DNA of 40,638 nt from Parcubacteria group bacterium GW2011_GWC2_42_12. GTDB taxonomy: Bacteria; Patescibacteriota; Patescibacteriia; Patescibacteriales; GWC2-42-12. Position 1 is the first letter of the stretch; each line of letters starts with the position of its first letter. Below, one piece after another: positions 40,578-40,638 of this stretch. The stretch covers positions 1 through 40,638 of the forward strand of contig LCCP01000008.1 in the NCBI GenBank assembly GCA_000997945.1. The letters run 5' to 3'. Below the pieces are notes generated by a model, which ran no database searches, had not been told where the DNA came from, and saw nothing but the letters and a program-made list of their open reading frames with translations. The translations under genes and the position numbers were made by a program.

Positions 40578-40638
40578 TTAACCAGAATTAAGATTGGCTG
40601 GGTTGAAAGCGGCAGCTAACTCATAGCGCCAAGTTTGG
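40578..40638 (-). CDS. transposase, C-terminal end (partial)
   Basis: The last 19 codons of a frame that enters from the right edge: QTWRYELAAAFNPANLNSG then TAA. The WRYELAAAFNP ending is typical of IS transposases with short C-termini. Too short to assign a family. Confidence 0.5.
   Translation of the reverse strand, partial: QTWRYELAAAFNPANLNSG

Overview
The window looks like a low-GC chromosome segment from a small-genome bacterium, most likely Patescibacteria (CPR). This rests on short intergenic spaces, divergent core proteins, many intergenic palindromic repeats, and a mix of core genes with toxin-antitoxin and mobile remnants. TGA works as a stop codon, for example in ATGA overlaps, so the code is standard. 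No 16S rRNA gene is present, so the phylum is an inference.

Layout. 1-515 holds a terminator, a decayed RodZ-like gene and a repeat in front of recA. 1557-1853 holds a candidate 120-nt small RNA with its own promoter and terminator. 1854-3286 is a module of an S24/LexA-like repressor, a MazF toxin and a divergent 45-residue protein around one symmetric operator. 3428-6849 is a restriction-modification gene split by an in-frame stop, with a coupled membrane-protein gene. 6958-9286 is efp, then rpsF-ssb-rpsR behind a bistable leader. 9321-14799 holds a Trm11-like methyltransferase, ychF with an altered C-terminus, a GC-rich stand-alone IMP cyclohydrolase gene and feoAB. 14932-19863 is an accessory stretch: a HEPN/MNT toxin-antitoxin pair, a truncated IS, a gene remnant, a Fic protein and a large serine recombinase with two frameshifts that runs into tRNA-Asp. 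19993-30440 carries household genes (TrmH-type methyltransferase, YraN, RNase HII, TrxB/TrxA, CsaA, tRNA-Ala, tRNA-Arg, bactofilin, YidC) and a surface protein. 30465-34602 is the classic origin block yidC-yidD-rnpA-rpmH / dnaA-dnaN. 34775-40260 encodes envelope enzymes: a class A PBP, a GT2 glycosyltransferase and a GT-C-like membrane protein. The window ends in an IS that interrupts a secreted-protein gene.

Working together. Transcription diverges from the rpmH-dnaA gap, consistent with a replication origin there. Left of it nearly all core genes are on the minus strand. At least five families of dispersed palindromic repeats sit almost only between genes, often where terminators are expected. 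Two half-copies of one family bracket dnaA.

Least explained by known families: the small-RNA candidate at 1702-1823, the S24/MazF/45-residue divergent module beside recA, and the flipping palindromic repeat family.
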